Numbered from the stretch's first letter, positions 34,996 through 46,690 are shown. The stretch is 64,000 bases of DNA from Mantis religiosa (GCA_030765055.1 CM060947.1:219239271-219303270); one strand, 5' to 3'. Notes: generated by a model from the sequence alone, not told the origin. Translations and numbers: made by a program.

Positions 34996-35587
34996 AAATT
35001 ACCAATTAATTATTATAGCTGTAACTATTAAGACATTACGATAAAGATACCAGGAGTATCAATAATCCAGTTTAACCAGTTATTGTATACGTTGTTATTT
35101 ATGAGAAAGTATAGTTTTGATATCCCAGTTCTAGTTTTATTAATTTAAAAAGAGGGAAATTGTATACCACAATGTATGATGTTTGGCTGTTCATATATTA
35201 CAATTTATGTTCAAAGAATTAAACTTACTGGTTTCGTAATTTTAATGGACATCCCTTTCTTTCAGGGTGATCCTTTTTCACTTTAACAACCTGAAGAAGG
35301 AAATCACAAGGGCTACAGCAGAGATTAAGAAAGGAGAAAACCTGAACAAATAAGAGGAAACTAATTAGAAAGGTAAGCAGCCCACAGCAGCACATAACAA
35401 TTGAATTACGTGCCACACACCCGTCCCAATCCAGCAGAAATAAACCCCCATTAAGGCCGGTTAACGTACTTAAGGTTGGGACAATCAGTTCCGGTGCGTT
35501 GGTAAGAGAAGTTAATGGGCATTAAGGATTTGAACTCTTTCCTAAGCTGTCTCCGGAAGATTCATAATCAGAGCATTCCAACATCTA
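34996..35587. other. unassigned DNA
   Basis: No recognised feature. Confidence 0.4.
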
Positions 35588-36520
35588 CAGGGTGAACATG
35601 AAGTCTCTGTCCCTTTTTTAGAAAACGGTTGATTTTGAGTTTCTTTTACGGAGATCTGAAAGATGCTGTCAAATAAAGAATGAATTGCTGTTGCTTCTCC
35701 GCGTTTGAGGGGATTTACATATCAGGACGTTCAAGCGGATATAAAATGAAAATTCCACAAACCCGGTCATACAAGGGCTAATATCAGACTACTGATTGAG
35801 AAATTTCAAAGAACATGCAGTGTGTATGACGTGAAACGTTCGGATAGACCCCAGGTGACCAATGAAACTGTGCAGCAGGTGATCAGAAGTCCGAAAGCAT
35901 GAACGAGGAGGTTAAGCCGGGAGTTCAGTGTACCACAATCGACAGTGTGGAAGATTCTGCATTTCACTTTAAACAAAGGGTCATACCAGCTCCAAATTCG
36001 ACATACACTAAATGGGAAGACGCGAAGCATTGTGTTACGACCTGTTGAGGGCAGCTGAGGAAGCCAATTTGTTGCAAAATGTGTTGTTTAGCGATGAGGC
36101 CACCTTCCACACACGTGGCTTGGTCAAGAGACACAACTTAAGAGTGTGGGCGGATGAACAGCCAAATGCGATCATGTAATGGGAACGAAAGACCCCAAAT
36201 GTGTGGTTGGGGCTGACAAAATCGAAGGTGTATGGATCATTCCTCTTTGGAGAATAAACAGTGACAGGCATTTAGTACCTTGATATGCTAAACTGTTCCT
36301 TCAACAACAATTACAGTAGGATAGCATTTTGGAAAATGTGGTTTTTCAACAGGATGGAGTCCCTTCTCATTTCACACTGATTGTTCAGGAGTAGCTGGAT
36401 ACCACACGATGGATTGGCAGGGATTCACACCGCATATAGACACCGGGTACCCGTGATACCTCTTGACTTTTTTGCCTGGGATACATGAAATCACAAGTCT
36501 ACAAAGTTATAATCACCTCC
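35588..36520 (+). mobile_element. Tc1/mariner element with plus-strand transposase remnant, 3' truncated
   Basis: The left end CAGGGTGAACATGAAGTC follows TA at 35,586-35,587. The plus strand reads ANIRLLIEKFQRTCSVYDVK near 35,780-35,840, then a helix-turn-helix block with SREFSVPQSTVWKILHFTL near 35,916-35,970. Catalytic-domain pieces follow: DEATFHT-like near 36,090, KTPNVWLGLTKSKVYG-like near 36,190-36,235, VVFQQDGVPSHF near 36,340 (second aspartate) and YMKSQVYKV near 36,485. At least ten stops and frame changes are present. The 3' end is lost; a family B SINE begins 7 bp after the last recognisable codon. Confidence 0.82.
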
Positions 36521-36526
36521 ATTGCC

Positions 36527-36770
36527 GCCCGCTTCGGTAGCGTAAATGGTAGCGTGTCTACCTCATGTTCAAGAGGTCCCGAGTTCGAATCTCGGTCAGG
36601 GTGAGTTACCTGGATGAGGTTTTGCCGGGGTTTTCCCTTATCCTGAAAGACGAATGTCGGGTAACTCTAAGCTCTATGGACCCTGGGCTCATTTGAGCAT
36701 CATTTCACCCATTCCATTCATCGTCCGATATGACTTAACGTTGGAGTACGTAAATTGCAAAAAAAAAAAA
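36527..36770 (+). mobile_element. SINE family B, complete copy with poly(A)
   Basis: A tRNA-like head GCCCGCTTCGGTAGCG (A-box region) is followed by the B-box CGAGTTCGAATCTCGG at about 36,579-36,594. The body runs GTGAGTTACCTGGATGAGG, GGGGTTTTCCCTTATCC, GACGAATGTCGGGTAACTC and CGTCCGATATGACTTAACG, and ends in a 12-nt A run at 36,759-36,770. Other copies in this window: 9,830, 24,560, 25,161, 41,036 and 47,931. It would be transcribed by RNA polymerase III from the head and mobilised by a partner LINE (family knowledge). Confidence 0.9.
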
Positions 36771-37429
36771 GTTATTATAATTATTCACTGTACTTATTAT
36801 TTGAAATATAAAATGTGCTGCATAGAATGTAGAACCAGGTAAGAGGTTGGGTTAGACAGGCGGTTTGTAGTTTCCTTACCAATAAACCACTGCACTATAA
36901 GGGCAGCATTCCATACACTGGTATGTACGTCTGTTTTACCCTTGAACTTCTGGACGAATTGCTTTGATAGACACATGTGCGTCGTACACAGATATACCAG
37001 AAGTACCCTATTGGCCGTTGTCTCTTGTGCTACGAGTGCAGTTGCTATTTTCAATTTAATCATTGCATTCTCCTCTATCACACCCTGATGTTCGCCCGCG
37101 GCATTTAGTACCCACTCTATATATCCCCTGCCACCTTTATGACCTCTGCTATATTGAGGACTGGAAACGAGTTTGGGTTTCGAAACCAGACTATAAAGAG
37201 GATGGCCTGCCACTGAAATATTTCGTAATAAGGCTTGACAATAGTCGACCTCATTCTGCTAGCTTGTTGGTGAGCGGTAGATAACACAGGATATGATTGA
37301 CAACCAATAACCTTACACATTTACTCGGACGTAGCATAAATCGCTTCGATTAGTTTAATTTATAGGAAAAATATATGAACATAAAGCAGTAACCAGCTTT
37401 TTTACAAATATAGTATATATGGAATATCT
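36771..37429. other. unassigned DNA
   Basis: A 138-codon minus-strand frame at 36,797-37,213 and overlapping frames have no recognisable motif. I consider them chance. Confidence 0.4.
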
Positions 37430-37640
37430 GTACACTGCGATTTGCATAAATCTATCAACCCCAGGAGGAACGGACCAGCGAAAGGATGTGACCACAAAGA
37501 TGTGCTGAGTTCCAGGCTCGCAGACCAGTGATATACCAGACATGACTAGATAAGGCGTTTAACGTCTTCTTGACCAAACATCCCTTGTGTCCATTGGGAG
37601 TACTCTTTCTTTTATGCAGATATCCGGGTCAGCTGTCTGC
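37430..37640 (+). repeat. degenerate dispersed repeat, copy 1 (pair with 48,230-48,440)
   Basis: Blocks such as CCAGGAGGAA, CCACAAAGA, CCAGGCTC and GTGTCCATTGGGAGTACTC recur in the same order at 48,230-48,440. No coding content was identified. The family is not recognised. Confidence 0.5.
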
Positions 37641-37854
37641 CACCATTATACGAAACCTGGAAGAGGCTTAGAAGATGAGAAGAAAACGGAATGAAACAGA
37701 AAGTTGGAGAAGAATTTGTACTACTTTTACAAGAAACCACCCCAGCATTGGTATTAGCCAATGAACAGGGACACCACAAAAAAGGTTCAGAATCTTTGGT
37801 TACGAAAATCGTATCCAGACTTAAAGAATGCAGTAATGTGTTAGGTAACGACAA

Positions 37855-38935
37855 CTGATTTAGGAATTATTTTAATAAGGATTCTATCATTTAAGAAACA
37901 CATTAACACACTGCTTAGCGTAGCATATAGAAATTTGGGATTCATTATTCGTAACTCAGGGCGCCGGGGTAGCGCGGTGGTTTCGTTCGCGGCTCCCGTT
38001 CTAAGGGTCCCGAGTTCGATTCCCGGCTCTGGGGTTGGCGATTTTAAGTCGGCCCTATCCACGCCTTCACCTCTGTCTAGCACACGTGAAGTATCCCCTA
38101 TGCCCAACGTGGTTCGGAGTCCACGGTAAAAACTGTAGGTCCTCTCACCTCACCGCCATCTTCACTATCACCCTATCATCGGAGGTAATGGACACCGCCC
38201 TCTGGGTGCCTCCACCTGAGAAATGGGTCCGGTCATCACTTGGTGGGGTGAGGTTACCCCGAAGGCCAAGGTTGCCATGTGGGGAGTGTTAGTAACTAAC
38301 TTATTCGTAACTCATCCAAATTCAAGGTTAGACTTTTTGTTACATTATATAATTTATTTTTAAGATCCAGACTCGAATATGCTTCACTAGTATGGAGTCC
38401 TTATACCGACAAATTTATTAAACTTATCGAAGTTATTTTATACAAATTTCTATGCTATGTATTTTTCAAAACTTTCCATATTCTCCTAAGTTCATATCAT
38501 TGCTTCATTTATTCGACTTTAGAAGTCTATCACATGGGGGAAATTGTCAGTTATTGCTCATCTTATAGAAATTACTTCATAATGTGATTGATAACCCTAA
38601 CCTAAGCCAATTAATACGCTTTTGCATTCCAAATGTTGCACCTATGCATAGAATGCAATCACTATATAATAAATTACATCCATTAAGCACTGATATATTT
38701 AGTGTGAAAATCATAAACTTTGTCTTATCCTGTGATTATTTATTACCAGAAGTAGAATGACTGACTTACTGCACATATGAACCAATGCTACCAATTTGTT
38801 TGTCATTGTTTTTGCTTTATCAGTTGTTATGTAATTAATTTTGTGTTGTTACTGATATATTTCGCTTTTATTGTAGCTTTATAGTGAACACTATAATTGG
38901 GGAAACCTGTAATGTTCATAATAAATAAAGGAAGA
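37855..38935 (+). pseudogene. 5'-truncated LINE, C-terminal end and 3' UTR, with nested SINE
   Basis: Plus-strand pieces read LGIILIRILSFKKHINTLL near 37,860-37,915 and AYRNLGFIIRNS up to the SINE. After the SINE, VRLFVTLYNLFLRSRLEYAS and LVWSPYTDKFIKLIEV (38,325-38,430) are the C-terminal thumb/tail region of Jockey/I-type LINE ORF2. The 3' UTR ends AATAAATAAAGGAAG and passes into a GGAA repeat. A SINE at 37,959-38,300 interrupts the frame between the two blocks. Confidence 0.82.
37959..38300 (+). mobile_element. SINE family C, 342 bp, 14-bp TSD
   Basis: An exact 14-bp duplication TTATTCGTAACTCA lies at 37,945-37,958 and 38,301-38,314. The head GGGCGCCGGGGTAGCGCGG carries the A box, and GAGTTCGATTCCCGGC carries the B box. 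The GC-rich body ends CATGTGGGGAGTGTTAGTAA with no poly(A). Removing the insert rejoins the LINE coding frame. Confidence 0.93.
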
Positions 38936-39015
38936 TAGGAAGGTAGGAAGGAAGGTAGGAAGGAATGATGGAAGGATGGAAGGAGGGAAGGAGGGAAGGA
39001 GGGAAGGAGGGAAGG
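38936..39015. repeat. (GGAA)n/(GGTA) tail of LINE
   Basis: A GGAAGGTAGGAAGGA-type repeat follows AATAAATAAA at the LINE 3' end. Confidence 0.88.
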
Positions 39016-39554
39016 AATTGCTGAATGTAGCCGTGGACGACGTACTTCAGCACCTAATTGAACTGCTGCTCCATCATGTTGAAACCGCACGTCCTGTTTG
39101 ATATCTGAGTTTTCATTATCTGCTAGATCAGACAAAACATGTTGCAGAAATAATAGGTAATTTTAAACATTGACTCGTTTAGGCAAAATGTATGGCCCTA
39201 TTAAGAAGTAATCCATTATACTCGCTCACACATTAATACTAAATCTCAGTTGTTGTAGGCTGTGAAATGTATGCCTGGGCCAAACATGTGAATTCAACAT
39301 TTAAATAACTGTTCACGTATGAAAATTGCCTAAGCTGCGAACATGACATAGGATGCAAGCAGTACATCGTTTTGAATTTTGTCCAGATACCATTGACAAA
39401 ATTTCTATCACAGAGATATTAGGAATAAAGATATATTACTGCTAATAATAGAGACAATGAGGTAAGCAAGGTATTAAAAGTAGATAAATTCCAGCTTGTA
39501 GACGTTCAGGTTGATGTGCATCATTTATACTGGCTATACTTTAAGGAAAAACAC
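39016..39554. other. unassigned DNA
   Basis: No recognised feature between the LINE tail and the next Tc1 element. Confidence 0.4.
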
Positions 39555-39556
39555 TA

Positions 39557-40917
39557 CTGTTTGTGAAAATTGCAACACCAAGAAGAAAACGCACGAATTC
39601 AATGAATTTAATACCACAGGTTAGCTACATGACAAGTAGTAGAAGATTAATTTTTCAAATCTGTACGTACATGACCTTTGAGCCCTAATGTTTCGTGTTT
39701 CCTGTGGCCTCCATGCACTGCAATTGGAGCTGCTATACGCCATGGCATTGCATCAGAAAAGGTTTTGAATACGTTCCTGAGGGATTTATCTTCACGAAGT
39801 TTGTATTTGAGCCCACAAGTCCGTGACATTGGATTTTGGAGGACCATGACACATCTGGTGCCAAGTAACCATATCCTAGATATGTTCGATGGGCGACATG
39901 TCAGGCGAACGTGCAGGCCAGGGAAGCAATGGTACCCGATGCTCTTCGAAGATGGCTTATACATTCTGAGTATAGACAATATGTGGCTGGGGATTGTCCT
40001 GTTGAAACATGACCTGAGGAGATGGCTGAAGCAGGGGCAGTATCTCAGGCTTTACAACCACCGTTGCTATTCAGAGTGCCTTCATTTCGTAAGAGGCGAG
40101 ATCGGCTGTTGTAACCAATGGCGCTGCAAACAACCACACTTGGTGTATCTCCGCTATGCCGCTCAACAGTGCAGCCCTCCAGGTTGAGGTCACCACGGTA
40201 CCGTCGGACACGTATGCGGCCATCACTGCTGAAGCGGGAGTCATCCGAAAATACTACATTTTGCCACTCAGCACCCCAGTGACGGTGTTCACGTGCCCAT
40301 TGTTATCGGAGGAGCTTGTGGATTCTGGACAATGGAGGCCAAAGTAATGGCATGCGTGCAGCCAATGCAACCTGCAGTAGACGGAAAAAAAGAAAACAAC
40401 CGATAATGCAGACAAGCTCACACTGGTTGCAGTGCTCCAGCGTCGAATCAACACTGTGGATGAAGCTGTACGGTCCGTTATGCTCATGCTCAGCAGTGTT
40501 CATTTTTCGTGGTCCAGTTCCCGCTCTTCGCTACATATGACCATCTATCCACTGCTTCCACACTGCTTCCTTGTACGAGCCGAAATGTCAAGGTATGGCA
40601 AATCCGCTTTCGGGAGACCGATTGTCCTGCCCCGTTTGAACTCGGTCAGATGCAGATATGGCACCCTTTGACGACGATGAGGCATAGTGGCACTCAATTG
40701 ATTGTTTCCACCTTGTTTGACAGTTCTGCACTCCTTACAACACTGACTTTGTCGGACTTACAAGCGAGGGCCCTGCTCGGACTACGTGCACTCCATCTCT
40801 CTGCAATTTTAATCACTTATTGCGTGCACGCTCTTCTACACTTTCACCCAGTTTGAAGTTAAACGGATAATTCCTTTTTGGTGTTGCAATTTTCGCATAC
40901 AACAGTGTATTAGCAGA
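39557..40917 (-). mobile_element. Tc1-like element, 1,361 bp, with broken transposase
   Basis: TA at 39,555-39,556 and 40,918-40,919 bounds inverted ends that share AAAATTGCAACACCAA. The minus strand encodes the transposase. An N-terminal helix-turn-helix remnant (LTEFKRGRTIGLPKADLPYL) lies near 40,580-40,650. The first catalytic segment WQNVVFSDDSRFS lies near 40,225-40,265, FQQDNPQPHI near 39,985-40,005 holds the second aspartate (39,996-39,998), and SPDMSPIEH near 39,880-39,905 holds the catalytic glutamate (39,885-39,887). Between the last two I count 36 positions, one of which is an in-frame TAA. A TAG follows the glutamate block (HI then stop). It is inactive. Plus-strand frames here are shadows. 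Confidence 0.9.
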
Positions 40918-41035
40918 GCTTTCGGGAGAAAGGATAGATGGTCGAAGATGCCAAAGGACCTACTTGTAGTAATTGATGAGCTTATGTGCTTTTAAAAATA
41001 TTAATATTTAAGTGATGCTGCACTTGCTTTTTAAA

Positions 41036-41145
41036 ATTGTAGTCCTCCTACGTTAAGTCATATAGTACGATGAATGAAATGGGTGAAACGGTACTTAAAT
41101 GAGTCCATACCCAAAGTTCATCTATCAGGATAAGGGAAAACCCGG
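41036..41145 (-). mobile_element. SINE family B fragment
   Basis: The tail-proximal half of family B on the minus strand: CTCCTACGTTAAGTCATAT, GATGAATGAAATGGGTGAAA and AGGATAAGGGAAAACCCGG. The tRNA-like head is missing. Confidence 0.75.
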
Positions 41146-42221
41146 AAATAAGAGGTGGGCACACACACTTGCTTTGTTGCTTAGGTCACTACTATTCTAG
41201 TGCTGTTTGCTTAGTTTTTCTTAAAAAAAGTATGTTAACTTGACCGGGTGATTTATATCAAGTGGGCTAATTGCTTAAATTATTGTCAGGTTCTTGTATT
41301 TAGTTAGAGCTCTTCATAGCTCACTGTTTTCCAATAAGGTGCATACGAAAAGTTTTGCTGTGCTCTGTCGGAAGCGAAAAAATATGTAATGTGTCCTCAC
41401 TCACACATTCGTGACGTCGTAAGAAACACAGCAGAAACGACATAAGAGCCTAAAGAAGGGGAGAGGGGAAGGCTGCCATGGCAGAAGAAGAAACTTCTTA
41501 AAAAATATCCCGGTCATTTTGCGCCTCAAACACAAGAAGAGGGAAAAAATATATAGCATATCCTTCCATAAAAGCCTCCAGGGAAAAGGCAAGTGCATAA
41601 AAAGCAGAACCGTGCTGAAGCTACTCCGAGAGATGAGGGGGTGGAGGGTGTGTGGGTAAAAGATTCCAACCAAATTCGAATTATGTTAATGTTAACCGAT
41701 CCAATCTCTAGCAATACTGACAGCCGCCTTCGCGCTCGCTTTACCACGAAAATGGGCAAATGAGAAGAAGCAACGAGCACCTATAGTTAAGAAACTTGCC
41801 GCTGCGTAAATTATGTGGTAGCGCTGTAAGTGGTAAAGAAGCGAGGCGAGAATTTGTGGCAAGAGGCTTACAATACCTGGTACTGGAGATACGGGTTTGT
41901 GTTCCACACAATATATGGCTACTAAAATATTATATAGAACGCACCCTTCGAATATCATACCACTCACATGTACAAGGTAAGAGGAGGTACTCTATTTCAC
42001 ATAAAATAGTTTGTTAAGCTTCATTAGAAGTACGGCCCCTGAATAAAAAGCTAGAAAAAAGATCCAGTTTATCTCTCCCTGCGTGTCTATGATGTGTGAA
42101 GTGCGCTCGACACAGCATGAATGACGACAAATGTACGGCACGACCATCAAATGTGCACACGTCGAAAACAACGTAACGCAGTACTCTGCGAAATAGTGAA
42201 GCCATTGCCTTTCCAGTATAT
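41146..42221. other. unassigned DNA
   Basis: Several overlapping minus-strand frames between 41,401 and 42,333 have no recognisable motif. No RNA gene was found. Confidence 0.4.
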
Positions 42222-42405
42222 GCAGACGGAAGGTCAAGGCGTAGTGTAACGCGACTGTTCTGTTTCCTGGTGCAGTGAGGCGGTTGTCATGATCAGGCTG
42301 TACTAACCTGCAGTTGTTTACATGTGCAAGCAATAACAGTACAGTCGCTGTGTAGTATACCTATGGAAAAACGCACAGGCCTCCGGCCTTTAATGATGTG
42401 TATGT
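42222..42405 (+). repeat. dispersed repeat, copy 2 (pair with 26,577-26,770)
   Basis: Shares AACGCGACTGTTCTGTTTCC, CAGGCTGTACTAACCTGCA and AAAACGCACAGGCCTCC with the copy at 26.6 kb, in the same orientation. Confidence 0.7.
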
Positions 42406-42873
42406 GAATAGCGTACCTAAAAAGGTTAAGGGGATATTTAAGTTGCTGGTGTGGTGCTTCCCACCAGCTTTTTCTTGTTCTCTCATATTACAGGTCGACG
42501 ACGCTGAGGCTTTCGATTTGGAACTTATCGTCTCGGCCAAGTGATGGCCGCTTGAAGCGCCTCGGAAGAGTTGAGCTTCACCTGACTACTGCTGCAAAGT
42601 ACCTCTGAGCCACCTCCAGTGATTTGGATGGGTCACCACGAGCACCTCATGTCAGGTGAACAAGCAAGTTAATGTTAGGCAATTCAGTGAGGCTGTGCCG
42701 CTTTCATTGTCTTAGTGTAGCCCATTTGACTTCTGGGGCTGCATGTCATTCATTCATCCTAGGGATGGAAGTATGCCAAAAAGATCCAATTGCGGGAGGA
42801 GTAGCAGCTTGGTTTTCCCGCCGCTATTTGTCTGCATCTCTTCTACTTGGTATTTTAATTTAAGAATCCTCCA
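42406..42873. other. unassigned DNA with a short inverted repeat
   Basis: TTCACCTGAC near 42,570 and GTCAGGTGAA near 42,652 can pair. A CTCTCATATTACAG stretch near 42,480 resembles a splice acceptor, but no exon is recognisable after it. Confidence 0.35.
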
Positions 42874-42877
42874 ATTT

Positions 42878-43471
42878 TGCAACACGAAGATACAACACAA
42901 GAGTTCCTCCGATGATTCTGTTTAAAATACTGTATGCTTAGACTTTGCATTATGTTGTGAAAAACACTACTTTGTCACTAAAATCATTAGCTCGATGCTG
43001 ACCTACAATCAGCCCTTCTTTCACACAAATCTAACGCTTGGAAACGTCTGTATATTGTCCCTTTAAGTCTCTTTAGCATACGCCTTCTGTGTCTGTATAG
43101 TCTTAACATAGGCCCGCCTCTGTCACGGAACTACGTATCAATTCTGAACACAACTTCATTATTCACACGTAAACTGCTTCGCTGTCGATTCCACAGCTCG
43201 GCGGTCCCTCTCTCAGCTCGAAGTATCACACTGCTTCTACTGCAATTCACTACGCACTCTGACTATGTCGGCCTTGCATCGGCCTTTATACATATACCGG
43301 GCGCGATAGATCTTTTAGGAACTAGAAGCCTCTGGGCTCGTTTCCTAACCCCAGCTCTCCTTGGACGCCTGTTTATTTCTCACGGCTACTTGCTTCTTCG
43401 TGACGTCAGACAGTAGTTGACCCTGAACACGTGTCAAATTCACACGGCAGACTTGCAGAACAGGCGTGACA
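42878..43471 (-). mobile_element. solo LTR, 594 bp, TSD ATTT
   Basis: On the minus strand it runs from TGTCACGCCTG at 43,471 to GTGTTGCA at 42,878, with the 4-bp duplication ATTT at 42,874-42,877 and 43,472-43,475. A TATA-like GTATATGTATAAAGG lies at about 43,281-43,296, with GTCAGAGTGCG about 30 bp further on as a possible initiator. No internal coding region flanks it. The TG...CA ends and 4-bp duplication fit a Ty3/gypsy LTR. The sequence is not obviously the same family as the other LTRs here. Confidence 0.7.
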
Positions 43472-43475
43472 ATTT

Positions 43476-44775
43476 CCAGGATATGCTTTATTGCTGAATT
43501 TAATAAAAGCTATATTAATATTACAAAGGGGTACAAATTGTGTAAGTGTATCGTGTACCCCGTTTTTCACCAGTGAAAAATGTAAGTCTTTTTGGTTGAC
43601 ATGAGGCTATAAACGCAATCTCAATTCATGTCATAAATTAACAAAGTAATGAAAAGAATTTGTAATGCTGTTGCACTTGAATACGAAGGTAATTGACACA
43701 CGAAAGTCCTTTTGGTTGAGGACACCATGGAGTAGAAAATAGTTTTTACTCTATAGAATAATCAAGTAAAATAAGACTGCAAAGTTTCACTATTTAGCAG
43801 TAAGAGATAGCAAAATAAAAGCGAATCAAGTCAGCTTATAAGCTATGACATGCGGTATTAATACCAAAACATTTAAATACTCAACGCAGCCCGTAAAGTA
43901 AAACAATTTCTATAAAAGTTATTTCTAGGTTAACATGGAGTAGATCGAAGAGTATGAATTAGAAAGGTTATCTACAAAAATGTGTATAGAAAGCCATGTG
44001 GATGCAACTTAAATATTTTTATAACATTTTAACCTTCGGTCTCGAAATGTTTATAACAACAGGCATTTGTGAAGCACTTAAAGCTATCGCCGGCGATGTC
44101 ATTGAAGATAATTCCAAGAAATTGTACCCTCTTGTCCATTTAAGGAAACATTGCCAAGAAACAGCACAACGTATTTTCAATGTCATGTTGCAGTTGAGGT
44201 CTGGCGCTGGATGCAGCACGTGGATCGTTGAAGCTCTCGCGTTGGCGGCACTGCAAGTACGGGGGCGCCTCGAATATCACGTTAACAATGCATGACCTTC
44301 CCGCCACATTGTAGACACATGTAAAACCGTGAATTGTTAAACATGCGTTCAGGTCACGTATATGTTCGAGAGTATCCCGTACATCTTGAGGGGTGCAGGG
44401 AACCGACACCTGGAGGAGTTTTCTTATCTCCATGGACCAATAACACGCACAACATGCCGTGTATCACGTCTTACCTCCAGACAAGGCCACGTGCTCAAGG
44501 ATTGTCTCGCGGCTTAGTTCTTAAACAGTCCTTTTCTTAAAGTTAGCACGAAACACTGGACTTAACCCTAATTCGTTTGGGTTTCATACAGTCTTGGAGC
44601 CCTACATCTTTAATTATCTTCAAATGTTTGTCTCCCAAGCCTGTTCGGAGCCACTTTTCTAGGTTTCCTGACATCTGTATTTTCTTTCTTAGTGTATCTG
44701 TGATATTAATTATTAATGAGTAGCACAATTTTATAAAGAAATGATAGGAATATAGGAAACCAGCTTGTATAAATA
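43476..44775. other. unassigned DNA with overlapping sense/antisense ORFs
   Basis: At 43,996-44,295 plus (99 codons) and 44,140-44,433 minus (97 codons) two frames overlap. The minus frame includes CTPQDVRDTLEHIRDLNACL, and the plus frame includes LYPLVHLRKHCQETAQRIF. Neither matches a family I know. The remainder of the interval shows nothing. Confidence 0.35.
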
Positions 44776-45775
44776 NNNNNNNNNNNNNNNNNNNNNNNNN
44801 NNNNNNNNNNNNNNNNNNNNNNNNNNNNNNNNNNNNNNNNNNNNNNNNNNNNNNNNNNNNNNNNNNNNNNNNNNNNNNNNNNNNNNNNNNNNNNNNNNNN
44901 NNNNNNNNNNNNNNNNNNNNNNNNNNNNNNNNNNNNNNNNNNNNNNNNNNNNNNNNNNNNNNNNNNNNNNNNNNNNNNNNNNNNNNNNNNNNNNNNNNNN
45001 NNNNNNNNNNNNNNNNNNNNNNNNNNNNNNNNNNNNNNNNNNNNNNNNNNNNNNNNNNNNNNNNNNNNNNNNNNNNNNNNNNNNNNNNNNNNNNNNNNNN
45101 NNNNNNNNNNNNNNNNNNNNNNNNNNNNNNNNNNNNNNNNNNNNNNNNNNNNNNNNNNNNNNNNNNNNNNNNNNNNNNNNNNNNNNNNNNNNNNNNNNNN
45201 NNNNNNNNNNNNNNNNNNNNNNNNNNNNNNNNNNNNNNNNNNNNNNNNNNNNNNNNNNNNNNNNNNNNNNNNNNNNNNNNNNNNNNNNNNNNNNNNNNNN
45301 NNNNNNNNNNNNNNNNNNNNNNNNNNNNNNNNNNNNNNNNNNNNNNNNNNNNNNNNNNNNNNNNNNNNNNNNNNNNNNNNNNNNNNNNNNNNNNNNNNNN
45401 NNNNNNNNNNNNNNNNNNNNNNNNNNNNNNNNNNNNNNNNNNNNNNNNNNNNNNNNNNNNNNNNNNNNNNNNNNNNNNNNNNNNNNNNNNNNNNNNNNNN
45501 NNNNNNNNNNNNNNNNNNNNNNNNNNNNNNNNNNNNNNNNNNNNNNNNNNNNNNNNNNNNNNNNNNNNNNNNNNNNNNNNNNNNNNNNNNNNNNNNNNNN
45601 NNNNNNNNNNNNNNNNNNNNNNNNNNNNNNNNNNNNNNNNNNNNNNNNNNNNNNNNNNNNNNNNNNNNNNNNNNNNNNNNNNNNNNNNNNNNNNNNNNNN
45701 NNNNNNNNNNNNNNNNNNNNNNNNNNNNNNNNNNNNNNNNNNNNNNNNNNNNNNNNNNNNNNNNNNNNNNNNNNN
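44776..45775. other. assembly gap, exactly 1,000 N
   Basis: A run of 1,000 undetermined bases, a conventional placeholder length. Open frames drawn through it are meaningless. Confidence 0.99.
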
Positions 45776-45892
45776 GAGAGAGAGAGAGAGAGAGAGAGAG
45801 AAGAGAGAGAGGAGATGAAGAGAGAGAGAGAGATGGAGAGAGAGAGAGAGAGAGGAGAGAGAGAGGAGAGAGAGAGAGAGAGAGAGAGAGAA
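45776..45892. repeat. (GA)n microsatellite at gap edge
   Basis: An imperfect GA repeat starts at the first base after the N run, so the gap probably contains more of it. Confidence 0.95.
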
Positions 45893-46030
45893 GATGAATG
45901 AAAATTTTATGACATTTCTAATCGTTTTACTTTTAAGACATGGCTTAATTGTATCCAAACACTGTATTAAGTTGCAATAAATTGAATATGAAATAAATAA
46001 ACCAGTTATCTCATTAACATATTTTGAAGC

Positions 46031-46690
46031 AAATATATTGGCGAGCATAGAGTTCCACTTGGGGCGACAGTTGAAGCAAATGGTGTTTAGCTCAGGGTAA
46101 AGCAATGAGGTTTATCTCCGGGTATGCGTGGATATGTATGAGAGTATAGTTTTAATGACACTGGAATGCCCGTTTGAAACTGGTTTAATGACTGCTTCTT
46201 TTATCAGAACATCGAACTTGAAGTTGCCGACCAAGGTTTACCAATATATCTGTGTTTAGAGTTACTAAAGGTGGAATGCTTATTACTCAATAATACTTCA
46301 TTAGTTACGTTAAACCGAAAAATATCTTCTCTCATTACTTCTAGTCTGCCCTCGACCAAGACAGAAGAAGAGGACTGCCCTAATCGGCCTCACGCCTCGG
46401 ACCTGAATGTCCTCAGAGGTGCGCGTGATTGTCTAGCTTTCACTTTCTCGAATCCTTTATACACACAAAGATTCCCTTTGTGACAATTTTGTCCGTTGTC
46501 ATTATTAGGATACGAAGGACGCCTTATTCAACAAAGTCAATTGCTACCCTTTAGAACTCTGCTAAGGACACTGTTTCTTACATTTCTTTGGTTAAAACAA
46601 TTATTCAACCACGTTGCTATTCAACTCGACTGCACCTTTTCGTGTCGTAACAAACATACAAGACTCCTTTGAAATCCATTACGATTATTT
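46031..46690 (+). repeat. inverted repeat, copy 1 (pair with 51,205-51,935)
   Basis: The segment matches 51,205-51,935 in opposite orientation. Shared blocks include TAATGACACTGGAATGCCCG, CATCGAACTTGAAGTTGCCG, CTGCCCTCGACCAAGACAGA and ATTCCCTTTGTGAC. There are indels, including an extra stretch of about 45 bp in the 51-kb copy. Reading frames in the copies (46,271-46,483 here) have no recognised family. Confidence 0.82.

Noticed and set aside
39678..40187. 169-codon plus-strand frame as a host gene
   Set aside because: It is the antisense shadow of the Tc1-like transposase, whose catalytic blocks read clearly on the minus strand.
42430..42700. Possible host exon after a CTCTCATATTACAG acceptor-like site
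   Set aside because: Following frames are short, show no known motif and have no donor-like site that would make a sensible exon.
44543..46105. 520- and 378-codon frames across the N gap
   Set aside because: They exist only because undetermined bases contain no stops.
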